From contig JAXIVH010000030.1 of assembly GCA_036785325.1 (NCBI GenBank), positions 3,957,638 through 4,021,637 on the forward strand: a DNA stretch of 64,000 nt, given 5' to 3'. The notes beneath the pieces were generated by a model that saw nothing but the letters and a program-made list of their open reading frames with translations, was not told where the DNA came from and did not search any database. The translations under genes and the position numbers were made by a program. The DNA is from Urophycis tenuis. Lineage: Eukaryota > Chordata > Actinopteri > Gadiformes > Phycidae. Numbering within the stretch: the stretch's first letter is position 1; each line of letters starts with the position of its first letter. Of this stretch, positions 50,636 to 63,842 are shown one piece after another.

Positions 50636-51661
50636 TTAAAGGGGTAGTTCAGAATTTTGGACATAGGACCTCATTTACAAGTTAGCCTGTGTTTTATTTA
50701 TCATTGGAGACGTTTTCAACAAAATTCATTCAGTTCTCCGAGTTGCAGAGTTCGCTAGTCAACGGTTTCGGCTAGCCTGCTAATAAAAACAGTCTTACCC
50801 ACTCCACAGTACACCAGAGGCAAATAAATGATAACATCAGACTGTCGATGTAAATGTCTGTTGATAGAATAATGTTAGAAATAAAACCAACCTTGCATGG
50901 CATTGCATTTTGAGGGACTTGTGTCTCAGCAGCAGCGATATACTTCCATTACCTAGGTTACCGGGAGAAACTAGTCCCTCAAAATGCGGTGATTCATGCG
51001 ATACAAGGTTAGTTTTATTTCTATTTCTTATTCTATCAACACAGACATTTACATGGGGTTAGACTGTTTTTATTAGCAGGCTAGCCGAAACTGTTGAATT
51101 GCGCTAGGCCGGCACCGGCAAACTTCGCAACTAGAAGAACTGAATGAAATGTGTTGCAAACCAGGCCAGCCAGACCAGCCAGACTTTGTGTACATCCGGG
51201 GCTTAGCCCAGAGGGGGTCTGGGGGTTGTCCCCCAGAAAATTTTTAATTTCTAAGATGCGATTTCCTGCATTCTAGTCCCTTTTAGGGTGACCTGCTGGA
51301 CACTGGCAAATCCTAAATCCCTAATCCTAACCCTAACCCTAATTCATAGCCTACATTTTCAGTAGCAGGGCCTTCTCAAGACAACACTATTTAATGGAAA
51401 GAAACAATAACCACTTAACTATTGACTTCTTTTATGTCAACTATAATGGAAAAATTGAGACTTATAAATTTGACACTAACTTTCAGTAGATTCAAAGTAG
51501 GATTGCAGAGATGGATTGTTTGTTTGTATTTTAGAAGTGGTATGCCCCAAAAGCCAACCCCCCGCTCCGCCCCTGTTGAAAACGTCTCCAATGATAAATA
51601 ACCCACACAGGCTAACTTGGAAATGAGGTCCTATGTCCAAAATTCCAAACCACCCCTTTAA
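50636..51661. mobile_element. TTAA-flanked long-TIR element (Kolobok-like MITE)
   Basis: Flanked by TTAA (50636-50639 and 51658-51661) with termini AGGGGTAGTTCAGAATTTTG and its inverse. Arms exceed 150 bp. The right arm is interrupted by an insertion at 51157-51573. Confidence 0.75.
51157..51573. mobile_element. Nested insertion with TGTTG target duplication
   Basis: Splits the right arm of the 50636-51661 element. TGTTG occurs at 51152-51156 and 51574-51578. The inserted 417 bp has no recognised ORF or inverted ends and contains AATCCTAACCCTAACCCTAA. Confidence 0.7.
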
Positions 51662-53904
51662 ATAAACTAAATAATTCATAAGAGAATAGCTCTGAATAGC
51701 TCAGTGAGCATGGGTCATATTAGCATGTTAGCACATTAGCGGTGGGCTAATCACAGGCTGTTTTCCTTAACAGAGTTCACGGTTACAGATCTTTGTGACA
51801 CAAAAGTGAAACAGTTGCTAGGTGTCCGCCCACGCGGTTCCCTGATATAGCTGTAATTACACGGTCACACCCTCCAGAGGGAAGGCACGGCAACAGCCAG
51901 CATCCTGTCAGCAGCCCATGGGTACAAAAACAACAACAAATGACATCATCCACATCCAGGGCCATTCAACTTTTATATTGAATGTTTTTTTTTTTTTTTT
52001 TTTCCCACAAACCTTTGATTTGTGTCGCAAGTCATTCTAAGTTGCACTGCTGAATGAGTCATTGTGATTGATTAGTAGTCAATAATTTGTGAATATTTTG
52101 AGTATTTCTCACTTCTGAACATTTAACAGATGGAGATAAAAAAAGAAGAGTTTCTATCAACTGATTGAATTGGTGATAAAGATAACAGACCAGTGAACCA
52201 TAAAAGTGAAAAACATCATTGCATACAAAAATGATTCCTCCTCAAAACAAAGCAAAGTGATGTTCAATGCCATGTGAATATTAATAATTAGAACTATTGT
52301 CAGCCTCATTGAACGCTTCAGCCGTACTGGTCCTCGTTTCCTGTCTGTTTGAGCTGTCTGTAGGACAATGTCCCTAAATAGAGGTCCATTGTGTTGGTGG
52401 AGAAGATAAAGGTGCTGTAGGTGTAATGGCTGGGTTGGTTGATGTAATAGCACCCAGGCAGAGAGAGAGACAGAGGCAAAAGTATTTTAATGGTATTACC
52501 CAAATGGAAACTGGCAAATGGGTACTTATGCTACAACCAGCAAGGTTCATAAACATGAACTGAATAATAACTAGGATCCCATTGAGAATTTTGAAACAAA
52601 AAAATCAAAGAAAAAGTTAAGAAACGCGGATGTAGCAGGTCCGTTTGAATGGGCACCCAGTGCTGATGAGCAGTGGGGTTATTAAAGTGGCACGGAGGTG
52701 CTGATGGCAGGGGAATTATTGTTAGGGAATCTTTGAGTTGTGCACCGACATGCACTCCATACCGCGGGGCAGACATAAACATGCGCGTAAACAAGGTGTA
52801 AACATGCGCGGCTTGATGGGAGGGAAGAATCAAAGCCGTGCCTTTTTTTTACCGCCGGCAGTTCAAACGCTCTTCCTGGAGTTGGACGCAGGAATGGGAA
52901 CAGGAACAGCGGGAGGTGGCCTCGCCCGCCAATCGGACAGTACCCCCCCCCACCCACCCTCTCTGTAGAAGCAGCTCCTGACGCTCCCGGAACCCAGTCT
53001 GGATGGAGACTCTTGAAGTCCCTTATTAGAGCTGGATCCAGGATGTAGCGGTATTCAAGACCGCTCCTCTGGGCCATAACCCTCCCGGTCCACCGGACTG
53101 GGTCCTGGATGGGGGTGAGACAGCGGACTAGTAGATAAAGGTTTTGAAGGTTCCGGAGACAGCTTGAACGAAACAGGATTCACTTGTTGAAACAACCTCA
53201 AGGACCCACAGAGAGACCCTGAGCAGAAGGTTTCTGCTAAGAGCAGAATCTCCGAATCTCCAGGCTCCATTGTCTCCAGACAATACGTACTGCGTCACAC
53301 AAAGTCCATTGGCAGTGATACTCCCACCTCTACCTCCTGCTCGGAGAACAACAGTGGTTGGTACCTCATGTTGAATGTTTGAAATGACCAAAGTAGCCCT
53401 CGCACGCATGGGCCCTTACTGTGGTGGTACGCTATGAAGGAGGAGTAGTGACAACGCAGGAGTCGTTATTGCAGTTGCATGTTGATTTTACATATGTAAT
53501 AGTTAAAGGCAAATGAATAGTGATGCTGTCAAGCAAAAAGAAGAAGATGCATCCATTTCCCCAACTGGATGTGGTCAGCATGCGACCCAGAACCCCTCCT
53601 GATGTGGATCCACGGATCAGATCACAAATGCGTCTCTGGTTTATTTAATCGTTGCGTCTTTTTGGCAATATCCGATTCATATCAATTTTTCCCCAAAATG
53701 CAAGTTAATCCCGTGTGTAAACGGGGTCATACAGAGGCAGGCGCAGTGAACTGGTAATATTCTCAGCACATTTCACTTACTGAAAGCTAATCTACAGCAC
53801 TTTTCATTTGAAAAGCATACTATCCTGTTTGTTAAAAGGCTTGGAGTGAGGTGCTGAGAAAATAACAAAACGGCAAGGAAATAGGGACTTAAACAGTGAA
53901 CTGT

Positions 53905-54020
53905 ATATTATACTGTACATTAACCTATACTGTACATTATACTGTACATTAAACTGTACATTATACTCCACATTAGCCTATACATTATACTGTACATTTT
54001 ACTGTACATTATACTGAGAT
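53905..54020 (+). repeat. Tandem TATACTGTACATTA repeat
   Basis: About eight imperfect 14-15 bp units. Confidence 0.75.
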
Positions 54021-54544
54021 GCAAAGTCCTCACCTTTGCCATTTATATTTCAATCTGCAATAAATACCATAGTATCTTTCTGCTATTCCATAAGTTATTA
54101 AATCCAATACTGTAAAAAGTCTGCTTTGAGTTGCTCGACAGAGTCCTGATAAATATCAAATCCTGATTGTCTGAAAAACATTTAAATAAACTGTAGGCTC
54201 AACAAAGCTGCCCCGAGAGAGTGAGTGTTGCTGAGTGCATACATTGTTTGTTGCAATGTACAGACTCAGTGTATAAGGTCAGTGACTTATGGCCCTGACT
54301 TGATGTTCTAGTGCTGTAATTATGATGTGTATGCTCTGTATTAGGTGGGCATTACGTATTTCTTGAAACGTTAGCTTGCCAATTAGCACATTAATTCATC
54401 TCGTTCCACAAATCTAGTCAGCCGTATTTTAGAGCTCATATCTGAATCTTCTGACTAAACTAAATGTAATGTTTTGAAATCTGCTTTTTTTTCTGCCATC
54501 ATTGGCTTTATCCATTTTTTTGTTTTGTTTACTGATGTGAAAGT

Positions 54545-54585
54545 TCAAGGCCAGGTAGTGTGAAGAGCACACTACCTGGCCTTGA
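54545..54585. repeat. Perfect 18-bp hairpin
   Basis: TCAAGGCCAGGTAGTGTG and its inverse around AAGAG. Confidence 0.85.
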
Positions 54586-54743
54586 CCCCCACACACACCC
54601 CCACCCCCCACACACCCCACACACTCACAAACACTCATTCTACTGCCAATAGAATAACATGTCTCAAATCACGATCAGCACACAAGGCCAAGTGCAGGCT
54701 CAGGGACACATGCTTTCTGTCATACTGATGGAACACCTGCCCA

Positions 54744-54745
<2 letters not shown>

Positions 54746-54807
<62 letters not shown>

Positions 54808-54833
54808 AGAACCCCTGCCCACACACACACACA
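54746..54833 (+). repeat. (CA)n array
   Basis: Split by AGAACCCCTGCC. Confidence 0.95.
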
Positions 54834-55329
54834 CAGCAGAACCTCTGCCCACACGTACATGCACAAACATATGAGAATGCTTGCCCACACTCACTGAAAA
54901 GAGCCTTCCTCAACTGCCTTTGCATACTATGAAGGAAAAAATATGTACCTTTCTCTGCCTGTCTCTCCACTCCAATATGACCATATACAAAACCATGCAA
55001 CCAGGGTGAAAAGACAAACGCATAAATCCTCTATTATTATAAAATGATAAATAAGGAAAGCCAAGAATTGATAATAATACTTAAAAATAGTTAAATATAG
55101 CTGTAAAATGTAAAATTGTACTCATGGCTGTAATGAAGAAGTTAAAAGTACAAATAAATAGGTAAGTTATTAGAAATAAATGATTCATTCATAATTGTAT
55201 TAGAATTAATAATGGTTAACTCACCATTTGAAAATGTTTAATCTTCGCATCCATCTCAGTACATTTGTTAAAATAGACTTTATCTGGGTTGTAACCAATC
55301 AGATGTGTTGATAAAGGGACATATAAGTC

Positions 55330-55532
55330 ATTGGGAGAGGGGTCAAATGTGTATGCTATTTATTTGTGTGTGATATTTCTTTTATAGCATAGATGTACAG
55401 TATGTATATTTTTACATATTTGTATATTTTATATTTATATTTCACTTTGACTTCCCTATACTTTTACCATCTTACCATTCCACTGCAGTATTTTTAACTA
55501 AAGCAATTTCCCTCTGGGATTATTAAAGTAAT

Positions 55533-55571
<39 letters not shown>

Positions 55572-55575
55572 GAGA
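55330..55575 (+). mobile_element. LINE 3' UTR fragment ending in (TGTC)n
   Basis: Ends GCAATTTCCCTCTGGGATTA then TTAAAGTAATTC and (TGTC)n at 55533-55572. Confidence 0.65.
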
Positions 55576-55848
55576 GAGGGATGAGAGACATGAGAAGGGA
55601 GCAGAAATAAAGCATTTCATTTACCAGATTTTCCTCATTTTTTATCTTCTAATTTTGGATAACTTCACTTTCTCAAACCAAATGACTATTTCCTATCTAT
55701 ATTTTATGCTGTTTAGTATATATATACATCCAAAAATTATATAATAATACTAATTTAACTAATTATACAAATGTACAGTATATTGTGTCACATTAAACAC
55801 ACATTAACAAGTCCTATACGAAATACAATACACAACAACCTATAGGCC

Positions 55849-55860
55849 CAAACACACACA

Positions 55861-55918
<58 letters not shown>
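55849..55918 (+). repeat. (CA)n array
   Basis: About 70 bp. Confidence 0.95.
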
Positions 55919-55919
<1 letters not shown>

Positions 55920-58900
55920 ACCATGCACAAAATAACAAGTGTTGCTGGCCTGGTGTAGCGTGCAGTCGTTACAGGGAGACGAGACCACAGATCAAAAGCG
56001 CAAAGGACTGTACAGTGGAAGACAAACATTTATCCATCGCTCATCGAGTTGACATTCATGTATTAAACGGTGTACTGCACTGTAAAGCATCAGAGCCCAC
56101 CGTGTCCGAGGGTACACAGTTTCTGAGTTGCGCTCGGCCCGTGTTCTGTACACTTGCTGCCGGCGTTCCCTGCTTGCTTTGGTAGAGAGGCTGACGCTGT
56201 TGACAATGTTTACGTTGTGTTCAACAGTGTAAACGTGCATCTCTGCGTCTCATGCTGTCGGATGGCCTTCTTTTGAAGGACCATGTCAACGACGGGAGCC
56301 TCTTGTTGAAGGAACAAAGCAGTCTTTCCGACCTCATTGTGGTAGTCTTGCCAGTCTACAATGGGAAAATGCACTTGCAGATGTATGCATGTTGTAAAAA
56401 TAGTAGTTAAAAATAGACATCTATATGTACTTCTTTATGTAAAATGTTGTATTGTAGGAAAGATGTTCTTTTTGTCCCATGTCCCCTTTAACAAAGTGAT
56501 GGACTGAATCAAATGTATAAAGTAAACTTTCATTTAAATAATTAGCTGTTCTCTTCTCTAATTCTGTTGGTCTAGCTGTTCCTCGTCTTCATCCACTTCC
56601 TCCTCATCCTTGTACTCTTCCTCCCTGCCTCAGATTGTTTCCCATCGTTCCATTGTTTGTATCAATATTCAACACAAATGTGCCACCTATGCACTCAGAA
56701 GTTGCTTATATTCTGTACATTTCGTTTGATCACACCATTCGAAACGATTGTGAATAATGTTGAGGGGTTGTGTGTAAATGACGACAGCTTTGTTGCATCG
56801 CACTATGAAATGTGTCATACTGATTGAGAATGTGTTTTGTAAAAAGAGTGGAGAACATTTCTGAATGGTGTCTAACGATCTGAATTTGTGAAAGGTTTTG
56901 CCAAAAGAGTGATTGATTTGACGGGTTCAGGCCACTAAGCATTTGGTTCAAAGAATGGGGTTCGGTGTTTCAGCGATTACAGAATATTACTAATTACCTA
57001 ATTACTATTAGGAATCCTAAAGTGTAAGTGTTTTGGGCTTAGACTTCTAGGAAGGAGGGGGGGATATGTTATGCTCATGACCCACGCCACATTTGAGCTA
57101 TACCTTTCAAAGAACCACTGTTGTGTATCAGCATTGTAACCAGCAATATTGAATGAATGATGTTCTACATAAGAAGTGTGCCACACCGCGTGGCGTTATG
57201 TCTAAGAATTTTAACCCCGCCGTCAACATAAAGCGCTCTCAAACTGGTTGGCAGAGACAAACTACCATATGTTACATACCATAGACGATCAAGATCAGTG
57301 AACATGCTTTACAAAAAAAAACACGATTTCTGTTCCACTGGCCCTTTATGTTCTGCAGCAACGCTTAATCAGATTGTCAGTGATATCAGAGCATCGTATA
57401 TATTGGATCTTGTGTGAGTTGGGTAGTGAGACATTAGGTAATCTGCAGTAGGTGTGCTGCTTCAAGACAAGCTGCAGTGGTATGATAAGCCTCCCACCAT
57501 GCCTCTTCAACACCACTCATAAGTCCATTGTGATGAACAATTGTGGGATAATTGCATTGTTTGGTCAATTACTCGTGCTAATGGCTGTTTATTTATATCT
57601 AGTATGCAACATAAGGATGACAATACTAATAGCAATACTACTAATACTCATTTTATAATAGTTATGTACTTTATCATAATAATAACAATAATAATAATGA
57701 TAATCCTACTACTAATGATAATAACAATAATAATAATTTATTAGTATAGTATAGTATTAGTATATACTTAATAAATAAATTATATAACAAATATCCTAAA
57801 ACATTTCACAAACCTGGGCTCATGTTCCTCATCTCAATATGAACTGGGCATGGTCATTATCTTGTTCTACACACAGTCTCTCTTAAAAGCTTTTTCAAAA
57901 ACATTAGTGCAAAATGAACCGCTTTTTACTGTCGACTATTTCCATGTCTATTGCTCCCCAAATTACAGCATGCATCCACCTTGTTAGTTGTTACTTTCAC
58001 AATTTATGCCTTTGAATGAAAGTGTTTCTGCATGGTCAGGAGGGTTGATAAATGTATCTTGACGATGATAACCTGGGTATCATCTCTGCGTTGCGGACGC
58101 AGAGATCATTCACGTGTCTGGTAAGTATCACACGTTGTTGACACATGGTAGGATTCCCAATGCGTCAAGGCCCAGACACTGACAGGGGAGAACATAATGG
58201 AATGTATAATATCGGCTTTTGGCTCATAAATTGCCCCACCAGTTAAACACTCCCATGAGTCATTTATTTATCCTCCGAGACGGGCAAATTGGGCAAGCAT
58301 ACACGTCGTGCATTAGGTAATGAGAATGCACAAACACACTTATCAAAATGGCTTTCGCCGGATACATGGCGCCGTGTACATTGGCAGTGATTTATGCCGC
58401 AAACATTAGCAGCTGCTTCAAGGGGAAACGGTTGCCATGTAAAGCCAGTGTTTTACTTAAAGCTTGGAATAGAACTGGTGAGCGTGTGATGGGTCGATTA
58501 CAGGCTGTGCACCTACCTGACTTACAACCACTGCTTTAGGTTTACCAAGATGCACAATGGGCGGCCCCATTGACATGCTGTTGAATCCATTTATTTGCAG
58601 ATGTTTAACATGATCAGTACTAAATGGCTGCTAAAACGTCCATTGATACGACACCCAGTGCATCTTTAGCTGTTTGTTATCGGCTTCATTTGTGGCTCCT
58701 GGATGCCTGGATGCTATCAATGCCTCAGGTTTCAATATACCCTTTTGAGAGAGGTATCATCGTGGGACAAACGCAGTTATTATATCAATAATTAGTCATA
58801 GTTAACCACTAATTATTGATCTGCTCATTTTATGTATCAGGACTGAGTTGACCAGCTGTGTGTACGTTTGTTACGTTATGTTATGTCTGTCAGTGTGCGC

Positions 58901-59162
58901 AGTCCTTACCATGTCCTTAGCAACCACTATCTACCTTCAAACTAACAGTGACCAAATTTGGTTGCACCACCAATATGTAAGTCTGGTCCTACCTAGTAAC
59001 AACTTAGTAATGCGTGAGTTGGACTTAAGCCTCTGTCGCTTCACCGTCACACCAACCGAGTTGTAACGAATCATCAAGCTACGATGGAAACAACTCAGGA
59101 CTTGGACTTCGCTGTATGTTTTGTCGTACTTGTGTAATCTAGAATACTGCACTCTAGAATAT

Positions 59163-59330
59163 AGGTGGCAGTAGCTCAGTGGATAGAGCGGGTGGATAGA
59201 GCGGGACGTCCACTAACCGTAGGGTCGACGACCCCCTTGAGACCCTCCTCCAACTGTCCACATGTTGAACCCCACAAATGTACTGATTGTAAGTCGCTTT
59301 GGACAAAAGCGTCTTCTAAATGCCCCTTTA
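59163..59330 (+). mobile_element. tRNA-derived SINE with GTAAGTCGCTTTGGA tail
   Basis: Same tRNA-like head as 49308 (with an internal 14-bp repeat of GGATAGAGCGGG) but with the tail GATTGTAAGTCGCTTTGGAC and ...AAATGCCCC, common in fish SINE families. Confidence 0.75.
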
Positions 59331-60584
59331 CTACTTTAAGTTAAACTGGGCCAACAGACAGGCTGCAGCTGCTGGGATCTGCACGGCGCCCACTGTGTGC
59401 AACAAGCCTAGCAACTCTCCCCTTAATTATATATGGTTTTTATTTAGCTGATTGTTTTGTCACCAACTGCCAACCACTTATGCTGTTTACACCTGCTTAG
59501 GGCTAGATTGGCATGTAAATATTTTGTCACTACCGAGTGCTACTTAATAACTTGGTTGCGTGGTGTAACTTGTTATGTACACCCTGACTTTGTAACCACT
59601 TAAGCCAAATTCATATTTTGACAGGCAAACTCCTTCAGCCAATCAGCGTGACAAAACATGTGACGTCTTCACGTTCAGAATGGTAACACATATTTCCCGC
59701 TGACTACACCCTATATTATTGAGTCTATTCCTGCAGTAACTGCATTTATGGCCAGATTACTGATCCTGATTGGCCCAAATCCTGGAAAATCATTGTGGAT
59801 GGCTAGAGGTCCAGATGAAACAGAGGCAGGTAATCTAATATTTCCCTCCCTCCATTTTCAGTAATAACATAGGGCACACAACATTGTTTTCAAAAAAGTT
59901 GTCATTTGCATCAACCCGCATAACCAGCCAAACAAACTGTAAACATCGGGCACTCACATGACGTTAAGCATTTTCTGGCGCAAAATGTTTGGGAACCTAA
60001 AACCCTGTTTCTCCCAGTTGACACGGCCACACATAACCGGCATTTTCCAAAATATCTACTTTGGCTTTTAGTTGGCTCTTTAGTTTTTAAAAACAATTGT
60101 TTTCTGTGATAACAATTATCTATAACATAACAACAAATATCAACAAATAACAACAAATATCTGCATCTTCCCTTCGTGTAAACGGGGCCAGAATGTGAGG
60201 TCACGTAATCAGGACGGTCTCCATGGTCTCTGTAGGCGCAGCCGGCCCCGGTACATAAAAGTAACAGACCTGTCATTAGTGTTATGAGCCAGACCTGTGT
60301 TAAGGCCCTTCCACACCAAGGCGGATTTTCTGCGATTTTCTGAGCGAATTTCCGCACGGAATTTCACTGATTGAATTTCACTGATTAACAGACACATGTG
60401 TTCTAATGAAGCTGTGCACACTAAAAGGCGAAATCCGCTGAGCAGAAAAAAATATCGGACCAGTCTGTTTTGAAGCGGAATTTCGCTTGCTGAAAAATGT
60501 GCTTGACCAATCAAAATATGATTTAATTGTGTTCTACTATGACATAATAGAATGCGAAGCAAAGAGGGGAAAAACCCGGCAAAA

Positions 60585-60713
60585 ATGGGCGACCGACTTA
60601 TTAACCTTGTCAGCCAGCACCACCCGGTTTTGTTCGATAAAAGTCGGCAAGATTATAACGACATGAAGTTGAAGGACAACATGTGGGCCGGAATAGCTTG
60701 TGAACTACAGAAC
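60585..60713 (+). pseudogene. Harbinger MADF-domain protein, first exon only
   Basis: Encodes MGDRLINLVSQHHPVLFD and continues through KDNMWAGIACEL, the N-terminal half of a MADF (Myb/SANT-like) DNA-binding domain. A donor-like gtaatg follows. The rest of the gene is missing. Confidence 0.7.
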
Positions 60714-60769
60714 AGTGGTAATGGTTCCTTAACAACCTGTAAACAAAGTGTAGAAAGTCCATAGTCCTA

Positions 60770-60916
60770 CCTCAAACACACTGCCAGGCGTTGTTCAGGG
60801 TCGATGGGCTCCCTGTAATTGGTGTGCTGTCTCCTCAGATGAGGACCAAGGATGACAAGAAGCGCCTTGAACTCAGCCACACTCATCCGAAAATACTGCC
60901 GAAACCGAGTTTCAGC
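60770..60916 (-). pseudogene. Harbinger DDE transposase fragment
   Basis: Minus-strand translation contains RFRQYFRMSVAEFKALL and REPIDPEQRLAVCLR, the N-terminal helical part of Harbinger transposases, before a donor-like gtaggac. The DDE catalytic region is absent. Confidence 0.7.
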
Positions 60917-61329
60917 TCTTGGATGAGCTGATGGAACTCACCCTGCTGTTGCCTCCGCTCCAACAAGGGGTGAACCCAAAACTTTATTTTTTTGTTCCTA
61001 TTCTCTAACATGTTGATCACTATAATATCTTTGTCACTTGATGACTAGTGCTGTCAACAATAATCGATTCGGCAATGCATCGCGATGCAGGGCGTGGACG
61101 ATTCAGCATCGATTTGGAAAGAAGCCACATCGATTCAGCTGTTTTTTTTTTTTTTAATCAAAACAAAAACAAAACAGACAAATGAAAAAAAAAACCTAAC
61201 TTCCGTGAACTGCGCAACGACATCGTCCTGCGCAACGTCACCCGAGCAGTCAACGTCAAGGACATGTGCACTCTGTAGCAGCATTCCAGAGCAGTGGGAC
61301 ATGCTTGGCTAGTTTGCTTATGTAGCTAA

Positions 61330-63541
61330 ATGGCTGAAGCGGTGGAAGGAGCGAAGGAAATTATTGACGCGCCAAGAGCGTGGAAAGCTGAGATATGGAC
61401 ACACTTTGGATTTTACGAGGTAGATGGGAAAGTAGATAAGAGCTACGCGGTGTGTAAGAAATGCCGTGCTAAAATCAAACACTTGGGGAACACAACGAAC
61501 TTCACCAACCACATAGCTCGCTGGCACCCTGAGTTGGCTAACAGCGACTCCAAATCAACAGGAAAACAAGAAAAATCTCAACCGAGAATCGACCAATCCA
61601 TGATGTCACTGCTGCCACATACATCTGAGAGGGCAAAGAAGATCACACGAGCGGTGGCGTGTTTCATCGCTAAAGATCTTCGGCCTTATTCGGTGGTGGA
61701 GAATGCGGGGTTTCGCAACATGTTGAAAACCATTGAGCCACGGTACAAGCTACCAGCGAGAGCTACATTTGCTGACTCTGCCGTCCCGACCTTGTACAAA
61801 GAAGTCAAACAAGAGGTAAACAAATCAATGCAGCAAGCAACTCGTGTAGCCATTACAAGTGACGCCTGGACGTCTCTAGCAACTGATTCATATGTAACCA
61901 TAACCGCACATTACATCGGCGAAGATTGGAAAATGGTGTCGCATGTGCTGCAGACCAGAGCGGTTCATGAGAGCCACACTGGCGTTCATATGGCGAGGCT
62001 GCTCGTGGAAGTTGTGGAGGAATGGCAGCTAACAGACAAGGACGTGGTGCTTGTCACGGACAACGCCGCGAACATGGCCAGTGCTGCAGAAATTGGCAAG
62101 TTCCCTCACGTGAAATGCTTCGCGCATACTTTAAACCTGGCAGCGCAGCGGGGGCTTAAGCTGCCGACTGTCTCGAGGCTGCTGGCCAGAGTCCGACGCA
62201 TCTCCGCATACTTCCACCGCAGCACGAAAGCGAAACACCTTTTTGAAGAACACCAGAGGGCAATTCTCAAGCTGCCGTGTCCGCTGAAGTTGATCACAGA
62301 TGTCTCTACAAGGTGGAATAGTGCCCACGACATGATGGAGAGGTTTTTGCAACTGCAAGCTGCAGTGCATGCCACCCTGCTGTCGCCCGGTCTAAATGTT
62401 GACGAAAGTGACATCGTCACCCTCAGCAGAGCAGACCTGTCCAACGTGGAGGAAGCCGTGAAGACATTAAGACCAATGAAGGATGCCACCGTCTGTATGT
62501 CCGAGGAGAGCACGCCAACAGTCAGCCTCATCGCACCGGTGTATGCCCAGCTCCTCCAGAGCATGTCGCGCACCACTGGAGACACACCTGTGATCCGCGA
62601 TGTGAAGAACGCCATCAAAACAGACCTTCTCAAGAGGTATAACAGCGAGGCCGAGAAGAAGATCCTTCACACGGCATCTGCCCTGGATCCTCGCTTTAAA
62701 GGGTTACCTTTTCTGGCAGAGGAGGCGAAACTGGATGTGTACGCGGGCGTGACTTCCGAGGCTGCAGCTCTGGAGGTAATTTAAAACCTAGGCCCTACAG
62801 GCTCCTAAAATGTATGGAATAACTTAAACACAATAGTGTTAAATGAATATAATGAACAATAGGCTATGGCAATAGGCTGTAATTAATGTGATGTAATTAA
62901 TGTGTGTGCCAGCTGCAGGTCTAAGTAAACACAGTTGGCCTAATAATATTCCAACAATATAAAATCGACTGGGGGTGGTCATAAGTAAGCGGGTGTGAGC
63001 TACCACATGTCAGAATTTTCTGCCAACTTTTGTTTTTGCCTTTTTATGTATTTTGTTCAAACAGTCTGAAAGGAGACACAGGAGAGACACACATGTAGTG
63101 CCTGGTGGAGGAAGCTCAGCGGACAGGGAAGAGCTGCCATCCATGGAAGATGATGATGTGTCACACACAGATGCCCCCCCTCATCCCAAAAGAAAGCTGC
63201 TTGTGAGTTTGCTGGGAGCTGCTTTCGCTGATGCAGGTGAACCTGGAGTACAGATCAAGTCTGTGGATGCCACTGCTGAGGAGGAAATGGACATGTACCG
63301 TAGGTCCCCATCTGTGCCTCTCTCTGAGGATCCCCTGGAATGGTGGCAGCGTCAGGGCACATTTCCTCTCCTCTCTAGGTTGGCAAAGAGATACTTGTGT
63401 ATCCCAGGGACGAGTGTGTCAGCAGAGAGAGTATTTTCCACGGCAGGAGATGTAGTCACAGCCAAACGAAGTGTTCTCAAACCAGAACATGTTGATCAGC
63501 TTGTGTTTTTGCACAAGAACCTGCAAATGCCCAAATGCTGA
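61330..63541 (+). CDS. hAT-superfamily transposase with BED zinc finger (ZBED-like), two exons
   Basis: DNA transposase of the hAT superfamily. Exon 1 is 61330-62775 (482 codons, gtaatt donor) and exon 2 is 63065-63541 (acceptor aaacag), joined in phase 0 for about 640 residues with no stop or frameshift. An N-terminal BED finger shows C42, C45, H61 and H66. Core motifs include TSDAWTS, VLVTDNAANM (catalytic Asp region), KCFAHTLNLAAQ and DVSTRWNSAHDM. Exon 2 carries the hAT C-terminal dimerisation block, with FPLLSRLAKRYLCIPGTSV (19 residues) and ERVFSTAGDVVTAKRSVL. A poly(A) signal follows. It lies inside a hAT element rather than being a domesticated host gene. If the intron is not spliced, exon 1 ends after two codons (VI) at a TAA. 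Confidence 0.93.
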
Positions 63542-63836
63542 AGTAATGATATACTAGGCTATATCACAAAACTAAGATGCTGTTGCACTTCAACATTTAC
63601 CTTACTATTTTCATTGCTGGGTGGTTAGTGATATTCATGTTTAAGTTGTTTGCTCAAGCTTTGTAGTAGCTAGGCCTACACATTTTAGTTTTGGTCTACA
63701 TTTCAATTTTTAAGTTCTTTTCACAAATGTTGTAGTAGGCTAGGCCTACATTTTCTACAGTGCCTACAGTTTTGGTTTACATTACAATTGTTAAGTATCT
63801 AAGTGCTTATGTAGCTTATGTAGCCTCATTTTTTAC

Positions 63837-63842
63837 AATAAA
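63837..63842 (+). promoter_or_regulatory. AATAAA poly(A) signal of hAT transposase
   Basis: About 300 bp after the transposase stop codon, followed by GT/T-rich sequence. Confidence 0.65.

Larger units (their letters stand above)
51770..55000. repeat. Tandem duplication in gene desert, copy 2
   Basis: Matching blocks at 51775-52480, about 53850-53910 and 54668-54990, offset by roughly 4.5-5 kb from copy 1 and in the same orientation. The 50636 MITE lies between the copies. Confidence 0.65.
55580..60300. other. Gene desert segment
   Basis: AT-rich, with a CA array, (AAT)-rich sequence at 57640-57780 and a SINE at 59163. 58010-58520 is unique, with a hairpin at 58082-58106. No gene recognised. 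Confidence 0.4.
60304..60975. mobile_element. PIF/Harbinger element, truncated
   Basis: Begins after TAA with GGCCCTTCCACACCAAGGCG, a typical Harbinger terminus with 3-bp target. It holds the start of a MADF gene on + and a transposase fragment on -. Sequence likeness stops near 60975, shortly before the hAT element; no right terminus was found. Confidence 0.7.

Noticed and set aside
59163..59260. tRNA gene candidates (also 49308, 17900, 15960, 800, 11463)
   Set aside because: A and B boxes are present but no full cloverleaf, and each is followed by SINE body and tail.
62776..63064. Two separate hAT transposase pseudogene pieces
   Set aside because: Canonical gt...ag at both boundaries and phase-0 join give one continuous protein, so a spliced intron is the better reading.
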